From the NCBI GenBank assembly GCA_040901465.1, contig JBBDYN010000012.1, forward strand, positions 122,194 through 186,193: a stretch of 64,000 nt of DNA, read 5' to 3'. This document shows, in pieces, positions 26,741 to 35,476 of the stretch; position 1 is the first letter of the stretch, and each line of letters starts with the position of its first letter. This DNA comes from JAUSIF01 sp040901465. Its GTDB lineage: Bacteria > Pseudomonadota > Alphaproteobacteria > Rhizobiales > Xanthobacteraceae. The translations under genes were made by a program, and so were the position numbers. A model generated the notes under the pieces. It did not search any database and had not been told where the DNA came from. It saw only the letters and a program-made list of their open reading frames with translations.

Positions 26741-26752
26741 GAGGTTAAGTAT
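26729..26752. promoter_or_regulatory. Palindromic operator covering the ArsR start codon
   Basis: ATACTTAACC (26729-26738), a 4-bp centre, and GGTTAAGTAT (26743-26752) form a perfect inverted repeat. The ArsR ATG (26740-26738) lies in it, so the repressor would cover the translation start and the transcription start region. No Shine-Dalgarno is visible upstream, which fits a leaderless transcript. Confidence 0.75.
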
Positions 26753-26925
26753 TAGGGCGTTGGTTCGGACCTGTCAACCGCACGCCGCAGAAAATTTGCT
26801 CGGGCTGAAAAACCGGGGCCGCACTCAAGCGGCATTTGTCACAATGCCTTGTTCGCCTGTAATCTTTTGCGGACGTGCGAGGCCGAAGCGGAATGTTCCG
26901 CCGGGCTGGCGCCGCCGGAGGAACG

Positions 26926-28284
26926 ATGGCCAAAGACCGCCGGCAGATGAAACTCGGGGCGTTCTTCCACCCGACCGGCCATCACATTGCCTCCTGGCGC
27001 CATCCGGACGCCTACGCGCGGGCCGCCGTGGATTTCGCGCATTACACGGAGCTCGCGCGCACCGCCGAGCGGGGCAAATTCGATCTTCTGTTTCTCGCCG
27101 ACTCCCCCAGCATGCGGAACTGGCCTCCCGATCGCGCGAGCCGCGTCGCCACCTATATCGCGGGCTTCGAGCCGATCACGTTGCTGTCGGCGCTCGCGGC
27201 GGTCACGAAACATATCGGCCTCGTCGCCACCGCCACCACTACCTACAACGAGCCGCTGCACATCGCACGCAAGTTCGCCTCGCTCGACCACATCAGCGGC
27301 GGGCGCGCGGGCTGGAACCTCGTCACCTCCACCAATCCGATGGAAGCGCTCAATTTCGGCAAGGAGGTGCATCTCGCCCACGACGACCGCTACGACCGCG
27401 CGCGCGAGTTCGCCCGAGTCGTGCGCGGGTTGTGGGACAGCTGGGACGAGGACGCGTTCGTGCGCGACAAGGAGTCGGGACGCTATTTCGATCCGGCCCG
27501 GCTGCACGTGCTCGATCACAAGGGCGAGCATTTTTCCGTGCGTGGGCCGCTCAACGTGCCGCGCCCGCCGCAGGGGCACCCGGTGATCGTGCAGGCGGGC
27601 TCGTCGGACGTCGGCAAGGAGCTCGCCGCGGAAATCGCCGAGGTCGTGTTCACCGCGCACCAGACGCTCGAGAACGCGCGCAAGTTCTACGGCGACCTCA
27701 AGGGCCGGCTCGCAAAATACGGCCGCGCGCCGGACGACGTGAAGATCATGCCGGGCGTGGTCCCGTTCGTCGGCCGCTCGCAAGCCGAAGCCGACGACAA
27801 GTTCGAGCGCCTGCAGTCGCTCGTGCATCCGGAGATCGGGTTGGCGCTGCTCGGCGAGCTCCTCGGCAACATCGATCTCACCCCCTACCCGCTCGACGGC
27901 CCGCTGCCGGAAATCGCGAAATCGGATTCCAGCCAGCACGTGTTCAAGATGTTCACCGACATGGCGAAGAACGAGCAGCTCACGATCCGCGAGCTTTACC
28001 TCCGCATTGTCTGCCGCGGGCACTGGATCGTGCCCGGCACGCCGGAGACGATCGCCGATCATCTGGAGGACTGGTTCGTGAACGGCGGCGCCGACGGCTA
28101 TAACGTGATGCCGCCGTACCTGCCGGGTGGGCTCGACGACTTCGTCGATCAGGTCATTCCCGAATTGCAGCGGCGCGGGATTTTCCGCAAGGAATATGAG
28201 GGACGCACGCTGCGGGAAAATCTCGGCTTACGCCGGCCAATAAGCCGCTTCGCGGAGAAGCCGGCGGAGCGCAACGCGAGCTAG
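26926..28284 (+). CDS. LLM-class flavin-dependent monooxygenase (NtaA/DmoA type)
   Basis: 452 residues of the nitrilotriacetate/alkanesulfonate-type FMN-dependent monooxygenases: MKLGAFFHPTGHHIASWRHP, FDLLFLADSP, GWNLVTSTNP (flavin contact), HPVIVQAGSS and IVPGTPETIADHLEDWF. It uses reduced FMN from a separate reductase to oxidise an organosulfur or chelator-type substrate, which is unknown here. The ATG at 26926 follows GGAGG by 5 nt. It is divergent from the ArsR regulator, so it may share regulation with it. Confidence 0.92.
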   Translation: MAKDRRQMKLGAFFHPTGHHIASWRHPDAYARAAVDFAHYTELARTAERGKFDLLFLADSPSMRNWPPDRASRVATYIAGFEPITLLSALAAVTKHIGLVATATTTYNEPLHIARKFASLDHISGGRAGWNLVTSTNPMEALNFGKEVHLAHDDRYDRAREFARVVRGLWDSWDEDAFVRDKESGRYFDPARLHVLDHKGEHFSVRGPLNVPRPPQGHPVIVQAGSSDVGKELAAEIAEVVFTAHQTLENARKFYGDLKGRLAKYGRAPDDVKIMPGVVPFVGRSQAEADDKFERLQSLVHPEIGLALLGELLGNIDLTPYPLDGPLPEIAKSDSSQHVFKMFTDMAKNEQLTIRELYLRIVCRGHWIVPGTPETIADHLEDWFVNGGADGYNVMPPYLPGGLDDFVDQVIPELQRRGIFRKEYEGRTLRENLGLRRPISRFAEKPAERNAS

Positions 28285-28317
28285 ATCGGCACCGCGTTCG
28301 TGCAGCTTTTAATGATC

Positions 28318-28432
28318 GTCATTCCGGGGCGCGGGCGAAGCCCGCGAGCCCGGAATCCAAGTGGCATTGCCGAACCTGTCTACGCTGCCCTTTGGATTCC
28401 GGGCCCGCGCCTTCGGCGCGTCCCGGAATGAC
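28318..28432. repeat. Interspersed palindromic element
   Basis: The outer arms GTCATTCCGGG (28318-28328) and CCCGGAATGAC (28422-28432) are complementary. Inner arms CCCGGAATCCAA and TTGGATTCCGGG also pair, giving a cruciform-like, roughly 115-bp element in the spacer between two genes. This type of small repeat is common in Bradyrhizobium-like genomes. Confidence 0.75.
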
Positions 28433-28450
28433 TCAGATTGAGCCGCATCT

Positions 28451-28480
28451 TCGCTTCGCGGCTTCGCGGCTTCGCGGAAT
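28451..28480. repeat. Short tandem repeat of CTTCGCGG units
   Basis: About three consecutive CTTCGCGG-type octamers in the spacer just upstream of the antiporter gene. No function is evident. Confidence 0.55.
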
Positions 28481-28528
28481 TACGGATCACGGGCTGCTAT
28501 GATAGCCGTGACATGACTGGAGGAATTC

Positions 28529-30376
28529 GTGGAAGGATCCGCAAGCGAACTGGCAAAAGTCGTGGTGCTGCTCGCCGCCGGCGTGATCGCGGTGCCGATC
28601 TTCAAGCGGCTCAGCCTCGGCTCGGTGCTCGGCTATCTCGCCGCCGGCATCGTGATCGGGCCGTACGGGCTCGCGATCTTCGCGGAGCCGGAGACGATCC
28701 TGCACGTGGCCGAGCTCGGGGTCGTGATGTTCCTGTTCGTGATCGGTCTTGAAATGGTGCCGTCGCGGCTATGGGCCCTGCGGCGCCAGATTCTCGGGCT
28801 CGGCGTCCTGCAAGTGCTCGTTTGCGGCGCGCTGCTGACCGCGGTCGGCATCGCCGCGGGCTTCGCGCCGGTGGTCTCGTTCATCGCCGCCATGGGCTTC
28901 ACGCTCACTTCCACCGCGATCGTCGTGCAAATTCTCGACGAGCGCGGCGAATCCTCGACGCCGATGGGTCAGCGGGCGATCTCGATCCTGCTGCTCGAGG
29001 ATCTCGCGATCGTTCCGCTGCTGGCGCTCGTCGCGTTCCTGGCGCCGGTGACGCCGATGGCCGCCTCGGGGTCGCGCTGGGAGCACATGGCGATCGCGCT
29101 CGCCGCCGTTGCGGCACTGGTTGCCGCCGGGCGATGGCTGCTCAACCCGATGTTTCGCATTCTCGCCCAGGCCGAGGCGCGCGAGGTGATGACCGCGGCG
29201 GCGCTGCTCGTGGTGCTCGGCGCGGCGCTCCTCATGCAGGTCGGCGGCCTCACGATGGCGCTCGGCGCGTTTCTCGCCGGCGTGCTGCTCTCGGAATCGA
29301 CGTTCCGGCATCAATTGGAAGCCGACATCGTGCCGTTCCGCGGCATCCTGCTCGGGCTCTTCTTCCTTGCGGTCGGCATGTCGCTCGACTTCCTGCTGAT
29401 CGCGCGCGACTGGCGCCTCATCCTCGCCGCGGTCCTCGCCTACATGACGCTCAAGGGAGTCGGTATTTTCCTAGTAGCGCTCGTGCTGCGCACGAACCGC
29501 CGCGAGGCGATCTTGCGCGCGGTGCTGTTCGCGCAGGGCGGCGAGTTCGCCTTCGTCCTCTATTCCGCCGCGGCCACTGCCGGAATTTTCGATGCTGCCA
29601 CCAACGCCGCGCTCACCGCCACCGTCATTCTTTCGATGGCGCTCACGCCGCTGCTGATCTTCGCGCTCGGCCGCCTGATGCCGGAGGAAGAGCAGTCTTT
29701 CGACGGGATCGAGGTCGCCGAGGGGCTGGAAGGACAGGCGCTGATCGTCGGCTTCGGCCGGTTCGGACAAGTGGTGAGCCAGCATCTGCTCACGCGCGGC
29801 ATCGACGTCGCGATCATCGAGAACGACACGGAGATGATCCGCGCCGCGGCGGATTTCGGCTTCAAGGTCTATTACGGCGACGGCACGCGTCTCGACGTGC
29901 TGCGCACTTCCGGAGCGGAAATCGCGGAGGCGATCCTGGTCTGCGTCGACAAGCCGGAGACCGCGAACAAGATCGTCGAGCTGGTGAAGGCGGAATTCCC
30001 GCTCGCGCATCTGTTCGTGCGCGCCTTCGACCGCACGCACGCGCTGCACCTGATCAAGCAAGGCGTCGACTACCAGATTCGCGAGACGCTCGAATCCGCG
30101 ATGGCGTTCGGCGAAGAGGCGCTGAAGGCGCTCGGCGTGCCGCCGGAGGAAGCGGCCGAGATCACCGCGGAAAACCGCCGGCGCGACGCCGCGCGGTTCG
30201 AGCTGCAGCTCCAGGGCGGCATGTACGCGGGCCGCACGCTCCTGCGCGGCAACATTTCGGTGCCGACTCCGCTCATCCCGCCCAAGCGCGAGGGCAAGGT
30301 CGTGGACGCTGCGACCGCGAAACCGATGGACGAAAGGGCGCGGCCCGATGAAAAAGCGGAACAATCGCGGCCGTGA
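28529..30376 (+). CDS. CPA2-family monovalent cation:proton antiporter with RCK domain (KefB/YbaL type)
   Basis: 615 residues: about 12 membrane helices (1-385) including LGVVMFLFVIGLEM and the extended-helix region FTLTSTAIVVQIL. A TrkA-N/RCK domain follows with GFGRFGQVVSQHLL (G-x-G-x-x-G) near residue 410, then a charged tail. It exchanges K+ or Na+ for protons across the inner membrane and is gated by nucleotide. The start is GTG with GGAGG 6 nt upstream. No KefF-like partner is nearby. Confidence 0.92.
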   Translation: MEGSASELAKVVVLLAAGVIAVPIFKRLSLGSVLGYLAAGIVIGPYGLAIFAEPETILHVAELGVVMFLFVIGLEMVPSRLWALRRQILGLGVLQVLVCGALLTAVGIAAGFAPVVSFIAAMGFTLTSTAIVVQILDERGESSTPMGQRAISILLLEDLAIVPLLALVAFLAPVTPMAASGSRWEHMAIALAAVAALVAAGRWLLNPMFRILAQAEAREVMTAAALLVVLGAALLMQVGGLTMALGAFLAGVLLSESTFRHQLEADIVPFRGILLGLFFLAVGMSLDFLLIARDWRLILAAVLAYMTLKGVGIFLVALVLRTNRREAILRAVLFAQGGEFAFVLYSAAATAGIFDAATNAALTATVILSMALTPLLIFALGRLMPEEEQSFDGIEVAEGLEGQALIVGFGRFGQVVSQHLLTRGIDVAIIENDTEMIRAAADFGFKVYYGDGTRLDVLRTSGAEIAEAILVCVDKPETANKIVELVKAEFPLAHLFVRAFDRTHALHLIKQGVDYQIRETLESAMAFGEEALKALGVPPEEAAEITAENRRRDAARFELQLQGGMYAGRTLLRGNISVPTPLIPPKREGKVVDAATAKPMDERARPDEKAEQSRP

Positions 30377-30499
30377 CTGGTTTTACCGGTTGCATTCTCG
30401 CCGCATGTTGTCCGAAAATGCGGTCGTCGCGCGCGGCGTCGCACGAACGTACGTGGCTCTAATAGAATGCGGGCGCGCCCGCAACAGGAGAACTATTCG

Positions 30500-30661
30500 A
30501 TGGACCAGCGGAACATCATTATCGCCGTCATCGTCGTCATCGTTCTCGCCGTCGGGTATTACTGGTGGTCGGGCGGCATGCAGGGGACGACGCCGGCACC
30601 CACCTCGCCGCCGGCGACCACGACGCCGCCCGCCAAAGCTCCGGCGCCGACGCCGAAGTAG
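30500..30661 (+). CDS. Small single-span membrane protein with Pro/Thr/Ala tail
   Basis: 53 residues: a short polar start, one membrane helix (6-20, IIIAVIVVIVLAVGYYWW) and a low-complexity Thr/Pro/Ala tail exposed on one side. ACAGGAG 9 nt upstream supports ATG 30500. The function is unknown. Confidence 0.7.
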   Translation: MDQRNIIIAVIVVIVLAVGYYWWSGGMQGTTPAPTSPPATTTPPAKAPAPTPK

Positions 30662-30860
30662 CAGCGCAAGAAACGGGAGCGGCGACGCGATTGCCGCTCC
30701 CTAATCCCATACCTCTACGTCCACCTGCTTCGCGATCCTGCCGTTCGCGAGGTGGATGATGGATGGTAGGTCAGTTTAGTTTTCGTCATGGCCGGGCCGG
30801 CGCGAAGCGCCGAGACCCGGCCATCCGCGTATCGGATTTTCCGCATATCAAGGCATGGTA

Positions 30861-31017
30861 GTGTCTCAGTTAGTACACTTCCCATCGTCATCACCGGGCC
30901 GGACCGCGCTGGCGAGCGAAGCGAGCAGCCAGCGCGGCATGGCTAAAGCGTGCGCGCGCCGGGCACTCGCCCTGAACCGGACTCGTCGGCGCGGTGATGA
31001 CGGGGAAACTGAGACAC
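30861..31017. repeat. MITE-like element, 157 bp with terminal inverted repeats
   Basis: Perfect 11-bp ends GTGTCTCAGTT (30861-30871) and AACTGAGACAC (31007-31017). Next to them is a second inverted pair, CGTCATCACCG and CGGTGATGACG. The core (30903-30996) recurs on the other strand at 45990-46113. No coding capacity is present. Confidence 0.65.
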
Positions 31018-31037
31018 AACCCAAGGCGTGGATCACA

Positions 31038-31065
31038 GCCGAAGTCGGCCGTTGCCGACTTCGGC
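31038..31065. repeat. Perfect 12-bp stem hairpin with 4-nt loop
   Basis: GCCGAAGTCGGC (31038-31049), loop CGTT, GCCGACTTCGGC (31054-31065). No T run follows, so it is not a classical terminator. It may be part of a repeat or a transcript-end structure. Confidence 0.55.
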
Positions 31066-31286
31066 CAGTTTCGAATTGCGAGCCGGGTCCAACCGGCTCG
31101 CCGACTCGCGCCGCCGAGCGTGCAGGTGACGATCCCAGGTCGCAACCCGGCTTGAAATCCCCGCTGTTCGCAATCTAGCGCCCGCGCCGCCGATTTAGCC
31201 CTTTACGCGCGGCCCGAATCTGCCTCTCTTGGGCGTTCTTTCGGGGCGGGCGCCGGCTGGCGCCTCGCCTGTATTTTCGATAAATA

Positions 31287-31356
31287 CCACCATATATAGA
31301 TTTTTAAGTTCCCTGCCCTACTAAGGCTTGACGCGTTTGTCCGAGTCGTCCTAGGG
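31287..31356 (+). promoter_or_regulatory. Probable nrdJ promoter with a degenerate NrdR-box-like site
   Basis: CTTGAC (31327-31332) and CCTAGG (31350-31355), 17 bp apart, resemble an alphaproteobacterial sigma-70 promoter. Just upstream, ACCACCATATATAGAT (31287-31302) shares the CATATATAG core with NrdR boxes but is a single, imperfect copy; NrdR sites usually come in pairs. About 240 bp of leader remain before the nrdJ ATG. Confidence 0.35.
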
Positions 31357-31592
31357 TCATTTTCCGTTCGGGGCGCTGTTTTGGGTCGCACCGAGCATCC
31401 CCGTAGCGATCGATTCAGCAGCGCCGCCGGACATGAACGCCCCGGCGCGTGGGAGTGGTCTTGCTCCCATGGATTCGCCGCGCGGGACGTAGATACTGGG
31501 CCAGTCCCAGAAGCGTGAGCGGCCCGGACACATGGGCCGAATGCAACAGAGCGGACCTTGAGGTTCGCCAACGAATACAAGGGGACGAAAAA

Positions 31593-34500
31593 ATGCGCAT
31601 CGAGCGCCGCTATACGAAAGAGAACCAATCGCCCTACGCCGAAATCCCGTTCCGCACGGCGGTGAGCGAGATCAGAAATCCCGACGGCTCGATCGTATTC
31701 CGCCTCGACAGCATGGAAGTGCCCGCGCACTGGTCGCAGGTCGCGACCGACGTGATCGCGCAGAAATATTTCCGCAAAGCGGGCGTCTCCGCGCGCCTGA
31801 AGCGCGTGGAGGAGGAAACCGTCCCCTCGTTCCTCTGGCGCTCGGTCGCGGACGAGGCCGCGCTGCAAACGCTGCCGAAGGACAGGCGCATCGTCGGCGA
31901 GACTTCCGCCAAGCAAGTGTTCGACCGGCTCGCCGGCACCTGGGCGTACTGGGGCTGGAAGGGCAAGTATTTCGACTCGGAAGCGGACGCGAGCGCGTTC
32001 TTCGACGAGATGCGCTACATGCTGGCACAGCAGATGGCGGCGCCGAACTCGCCGCAATGGTTCAACACGGGCCTGCACTGGGCCTACGGCATCGATGGCC
32101 CGAGCCAGGGCCACTATTACGTCGATCCCTTCACCGGCAAGCTCGAAAAGGCCGCGAGCGCCTACGAGCACCCGCAGCCGCACGCCTGCTTCATACAGTC
32201 GGTGGAAGACGATCTCGTGAACGAAAACGGGATCATGGACCTGTGGGTGCGCGAGGCGCGCCTGTTCAAATACGGCTCGGGCACCGGCTCGAACTTCTCC
32301 AGGCTGCGCGGCGAGAACGAGAAGCTCTCGGGCGGCGGGCGCTCGTCCGGCCTCATGAGTTTCCTCAAGATCGGCGACCGCGCGGCGGGCGCGATCAAGT
32401 CGGGCGGCACCACGCGCCGCGCGGCCAAGATGGTGGTGGTCGACGCCGACCACCCGGACATCGAGAACTACATCAACTGGAAGGTGATGGAGGAGCAGAA
32501 GGTCGCGAACCTCGTCACCGGCTCCAGGATCAACGCCAGGCACCTCAAGGCCGTGCTGAAAGCCTGCGTGAACTGCGAGGGCGACGGCGACGACTGCTTC
32601 GACCCGGAGAAGAACCCTGCCCTCAAACGCGAGATCAAGTTCGCGCGGCGCGCGAGCGTGCCGGACAACTACATCAAGCGCGTGATCCAATTCGCGAAGC
32701 AGGGCTACAAGGACATCGACTTCCCGATCTACGACACGGATTGGGATTCGGAGGCCTATCTCACCGTCTCCGGCCAGAACTCCAACAATTCCGTGCGCGT
32801 GACCGACGAGTTCCTGAAGGCGGTCGAGGCGGACGGCAAGTGGAACCTGACCTGGCGCAAGAACGGCGAGGTGGCGAAGACCGTCGAGGCGCGCGAGCTC
32901 TGGGAAAAGATCGGCTTTGCCGCCTGGGCGTGCGCCGATCCCGGCATCCAGTTCCACACCACGGTGAACGACTGGCACACGTGCGTGTCGTCGGGTGCGA
33001 TCCGCGCGTCCAATCCGTGCTCGGAATACATGTTCCTCGACGACACGGCGTGCAATCTCGCGTCGCTGAATTTGCTGACGTTCCGCTCTTCTCCCTCTCC
33101 CCGCTTGCGGGGAGAGGGTCGGGGTGAGGGGCAGCCAGGGACCGCAGCGTCAGCGACGGCCCCTCACCCTAACCCTCTCCCCGTAAGTACGGGGAGAGGG
33201 AACGAGTTGATCGACGTCGATTCCTACGAGCACGCCGTCCGCCTCTGGACCATCGTGCTGGAAATCTCCGTGATGATGGCGAGCTTCCCGTCGAAGAACA
33301 TCGCCGAGCTCAGCTACCGCTACCGCACGCTCGGGCTCGGCTACGCCAATCTCGGCGGGCTCTTGATGTCGTCGGGCATCCCCTACGACTCCGAGGAAGC
33401 GCGCGCGATCGGTGCCGCGCTGACCGCGATCATGACCGGCGTCGCCTATGCGACCTCGGCGGAAATGGCGCGCGAGCTCGGCAGCTTCCCGGGCTACGAG
33501 CCGAACCGCGAGCACATGCTGCGCGTGATGCGCAACCATTGCCGCGCGGCCTATGGCGAGAAGGACGGCTACGAGCAGCTCGCGATCGCGCCGGTGCCGA
33601 TCGATGCGGCCGCCTGCCCGGACAAGAACCTCGTGGAGCACGCCAAGCGCGCCTGGAACAAGGCGATCAAGCTCGGCGAGGCGCACGGCTACCGCAACGC
33701 GCAGGCCTCCGTGATCGCGCCCACGGGCACGATCGGCCTCGTCATGGATTGCGACACCACCGGGATCGAGCCCGACTTCGCGCTCGTCAAGTTCAAGAAG
33801 CTCGCCGGCGGCGGCTATTTCAAGATCATCAACCGCGCGGTGCCCGACGCCCTGCGTGCGCTCGGCTACAGCGAGAGCGACCTCGCCGAGATCGAGGCCT
33901 ATGCGGTCGGCCACGGCACGCTCTCGAACGCGCCCGGCATCAACCTCTCGACGCTGAAGACGCGCGGCTTCGACGCGGCAACGATCGCCGACATCGAGAA
34001 GAAGCTGCCCACCGCCTTCGACATCAAGTTCGTGTTCAACCGGTGGACGCTCGGCGACGAGGTGATGAAGAAGATCGGCGTGCCGGAGGACAAGCTCGCC
34101 GATCCCGCGTTCGATCTCCTCGCGCACCTCGGCTTCGGCAAGCGCGAGGTGGAGCAGGCGAACCTGCACGTGTGCGGGGCCATGACGCTCGAGGGCGCGC
34201 CGCATCTGAAGAACGAGCACCTGCCCGTGTTCGACTGCGCCAATCCGTGCGGCCGGCTCGGCAAGCGCTATCTCTCGGTCGAGAGCCACATCCGCATGAT
34301 GGCGGCGGCGCAGCCGTTCATCTCGGGCGCGATCTCCAAGACCATCAACATGCCGAACGAGGCCACGGTCGAGGACTGCAAGCAGGCCTACATGCTCTCG
34401 TGGCGGCTCGCGCTCAAGGCGAACGCGCTCTATCGCGACGGCTCGAAGCTGTCGCAGCCGCTCAACTCCGCGCTGATCGCCGACGAGGAGGACGAGGACG

Positions 34501-35399
34501 ACACGCAGGAAAACGCCCTTTCGGCGTTCCTGGAGAAACCGCAGGCCGCGCGCGCGCAGATACTCGCCGAACGCGTGGTGGAGAAGATCGTCGAGCGCGT
34601 CACCATCACGCGCGAGCGCGAGCGGCTGCCCGGCCGCCGCAAGGGCTACACGCAAAAAGCAGTGGTGGGCGGGCACAAGGTTTACCTGCGCACCGGCGAA
34701 TACGACGACGGCCGGATCGGCGAGATCTTCGTCGACATGCACAAGGAGGGCGCGACGCTGCGCTCGCTCCTCAACAACTTCGCGATCGCGATCTCGCTCG
34801 GCCTGCAATACGGCGTGCCGCTCGAGGAATACGTGGACGCCTTCACCTTCACGCGCTTCGAGCCTTCCGGCGCGGTGCAGGGCAACGACACGATCAAGAT
34901 GGCGACCTCGATCCTCGACTACGTGTTTCGCGAGCTCGCGATCTCCTACCTCGGCCGCTACGACCTCGGCCACGTGGACCCGCGCGAGGCCGGCTTCGAC
35001 GCGCTCGGCAAGGGCGTGGAGGAAGGCAAGCCCAGTTCTTCCGCCACGTCTCGCGTCGTGTCCAAGGGTCTCGTGCGCGGCAAGAGCCTCACTGCGGTCG
35101 CGGGCGGCGCCGTGGCGCCCGCGCCCACCGGCGGCGAGACCATGCTCGGCACGAGCAACGTGACGGCGCTGCGCGGTGCGGTCGCGCAGGGACTGACGCA
35201 AGGAGCCGTGGCGCTCAAGGCCGAGATCGCGCCCGAGCCCGAGAACGGCCACCGCGCGGCGCTCATCGAGCAGCGCGCGGCGGCGAAAGCCAAGGGCTAC
35301 GAGGGCGAAGCCTGCCCCGAGTGCCAGAACTTCACGATGGTGCGCAACGGCACGTGCCTCAAGTGCGATACGTGTGGGAGCACGACGGGGTGTTCGTGA
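31593..35399 (+). CDS. nrdJ: Vitamin B12-dependent ribonucleoside-diphosphate reductase (class II)
   Basis: 1268 residues. It reduces ribonucleotides with adenosylcobalamin, without oxygen dependence. Visible are PNSPQWFNTGL, CFIQSVEDDL, KYGSGTGSNFS, the active-site region NPCSEYMF, and the C-terminal redox/zinc segment CPECQNFTMV followed by CLKCDTCG. After NLLTF the protein holds about 43 foreign residues encoded by a palindromic element (33092-33200) before resuming at DVDSYEHAVRLWTIVLEISV. The frame is kept, so the enzyme may still fold with a surface insertion. ATG 31593 follows AAGGGGA and is the normal family start. Confidence 0.95.
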   Translation: MRIERRYTKENQSPYAEIPFRTAVSEIRNPDGSIVFRLDSMEVPAHWSQVATDVIAQKYFRKAGVSARLKRVEEETVPSFLWRSVADEAALQTLPKDRRIVGETSAKQVFDRLAGTWAYWGWKGKYFDSEADASAFFDEMRYMLAQQMAAPNSPQWFNTGLHWAYGIDGPSQGHYYVDPFTGKLEKAASAYEHPQPHACFIQSVEDDLVNENGIMDLWVREARLFKYGSGTGSNFSRLRGENEKLSGGGRSSGLMSFLKIGDRAAGAIKSGGTTRRAAKMVVVDADHPDIENYINWKVMEEQKVANLVTGSRINARHLKAVLKACVNCEGDGDDCFDPEKNPALKREIKFARRASVPDNYIKRVIQFAKQGYKDIDFPIYDTDWDSEAYLTVSGQNSNNSVRVTDEFLKAVEADGKWNLTWRKNGEVAKTVEARELWEKIGFAAWACADPGIQFHTTVNDWHTCVSSGAIRASNPCSEYMFLDDTACNLASLNLLTFRSSPSPRLRGEGRGEGQPGTAASATAPHPNPLPVSTGRGNELIDVDSYEHAVRLWTIVLEISVMMASFPSKNIAELSYRYRTLGLGYANLGGLLMSSGIPYDSEEARAIGAALTAIMTGVAYATSAEMARELGSFPGYEPNREHMLRVMRNHCRAAYGEKDGYEQLAIAPVPIDAAACPDKNLVEHAKRAWNKAIKLGEAHGYRNAQASVIAPTGTIGLVMDCDTTGIEPDFALVKFKKLAGGGYFKIINRAVPDALRALGYSESDLAEIEAYAVGHGTLSNAPGINLSTLKTRGFDAATIADIEKKLPTAFDIKFVFNRWTLGDEVMKKIGVPEDKLADPAFDLLAHLGFGKREVEQANLHVCGAMTLEGAPHLKNEHLPVFDCANPCGRLGKRYLSVESHIRMMAAAQPFISGAISKTINMPNEATVEDCKQAYMLSWRLALKANALYRDGSKLSQPLNSALIADEEDEDDTQENALSAFLEKPQAARAQILAERVVEKIVERVTITRERERLPGRRKGYTQKAVVGGHKVYLRTGEYDDGRIGEIFVDMHKEGATLRSLLNNFAIAISLGLQYGVPLEEYVDAFTFTRFEPSGAVQGNDTIKMATSILDYVFRELAISYLGRYDLGHVDPREAGFDALGKGVEEGKPSSSATSRVVSKGLVRGKSLTAVAGGAVAPAPTGGETMLGTSNVTALRGAVAQGLTQGAVALKAEIAPEPENGHRAALIEQRAAAKAKGYEGEACPECQNFTMVRNGTCLKCDTCGSTTGCS
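33092..33200. repeat. Palindromic element inserted in frame within nrdJ
   Basis: Two hairpins with CCCTCTCCCC-type and GGGGAGAGGG-type arms (33093-33118 and 33174-33200) are joined through a larger inverted pair: GGGGTGAGGGGC near 33121 with GCCCCTCACCC near 33159. The same stem core forms the terminator at 3927-3956. Translation through it gives Ser/Arg/Gly/Pro-rich residues without stops. Confidence 0.85.
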
Positions 35400-35439
35400 C
35401 GGGCGTCACATCGGACGGTTGATCTTACTGTAAAGAATG

Positions 35440-35456
35440 GGCCGGCTCAGCCGGCC
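35440..35456. terminator. Short GC-rich hairpin after nrdJ, no T run
   Basis: GGCCGGC, loop TCA, GCCGGCC, 41 bp after the nrdJ stop. Without a T tract it may act as a pause or mRNA-stabilising structure rather than a terminator. Confidence 0.35.
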
Positions 35457-35476
35457 ACCATTCAAAGGGGACTCAG

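Larger units (their letters stand above)
30662..31280. other. Gene-free stretch made mostly of repeats
   Basis: No plausible gene. It holds a 9-bp-arm hairpin (ATGGCCGGG 30789-30797 with CCCGGCCAT 30817-30825), the 157-bp terminal-inverted-repeat element at 30861-31017 and a 12-bp-stem hairpin at 31038-31065, all upstream of nrdJ. Confidence 0.6.

Noticed and set aside
31360..31592. Cobalamin riboswitch upstream of the B12-dependent reductase
   Set aside because: No B12-box-like conserved element or expected helices were seen, and class II reductases that use B12 are not normally repressed by it.
33150..35252. 700-codon open frame on the minus strand opposite nrdJ
   Set aside because: Arises from the high GC and codon bias of nrdJ. 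It is low in hydrophobic pattern, rich in Arg/His/Asp runs, and has no family motif.
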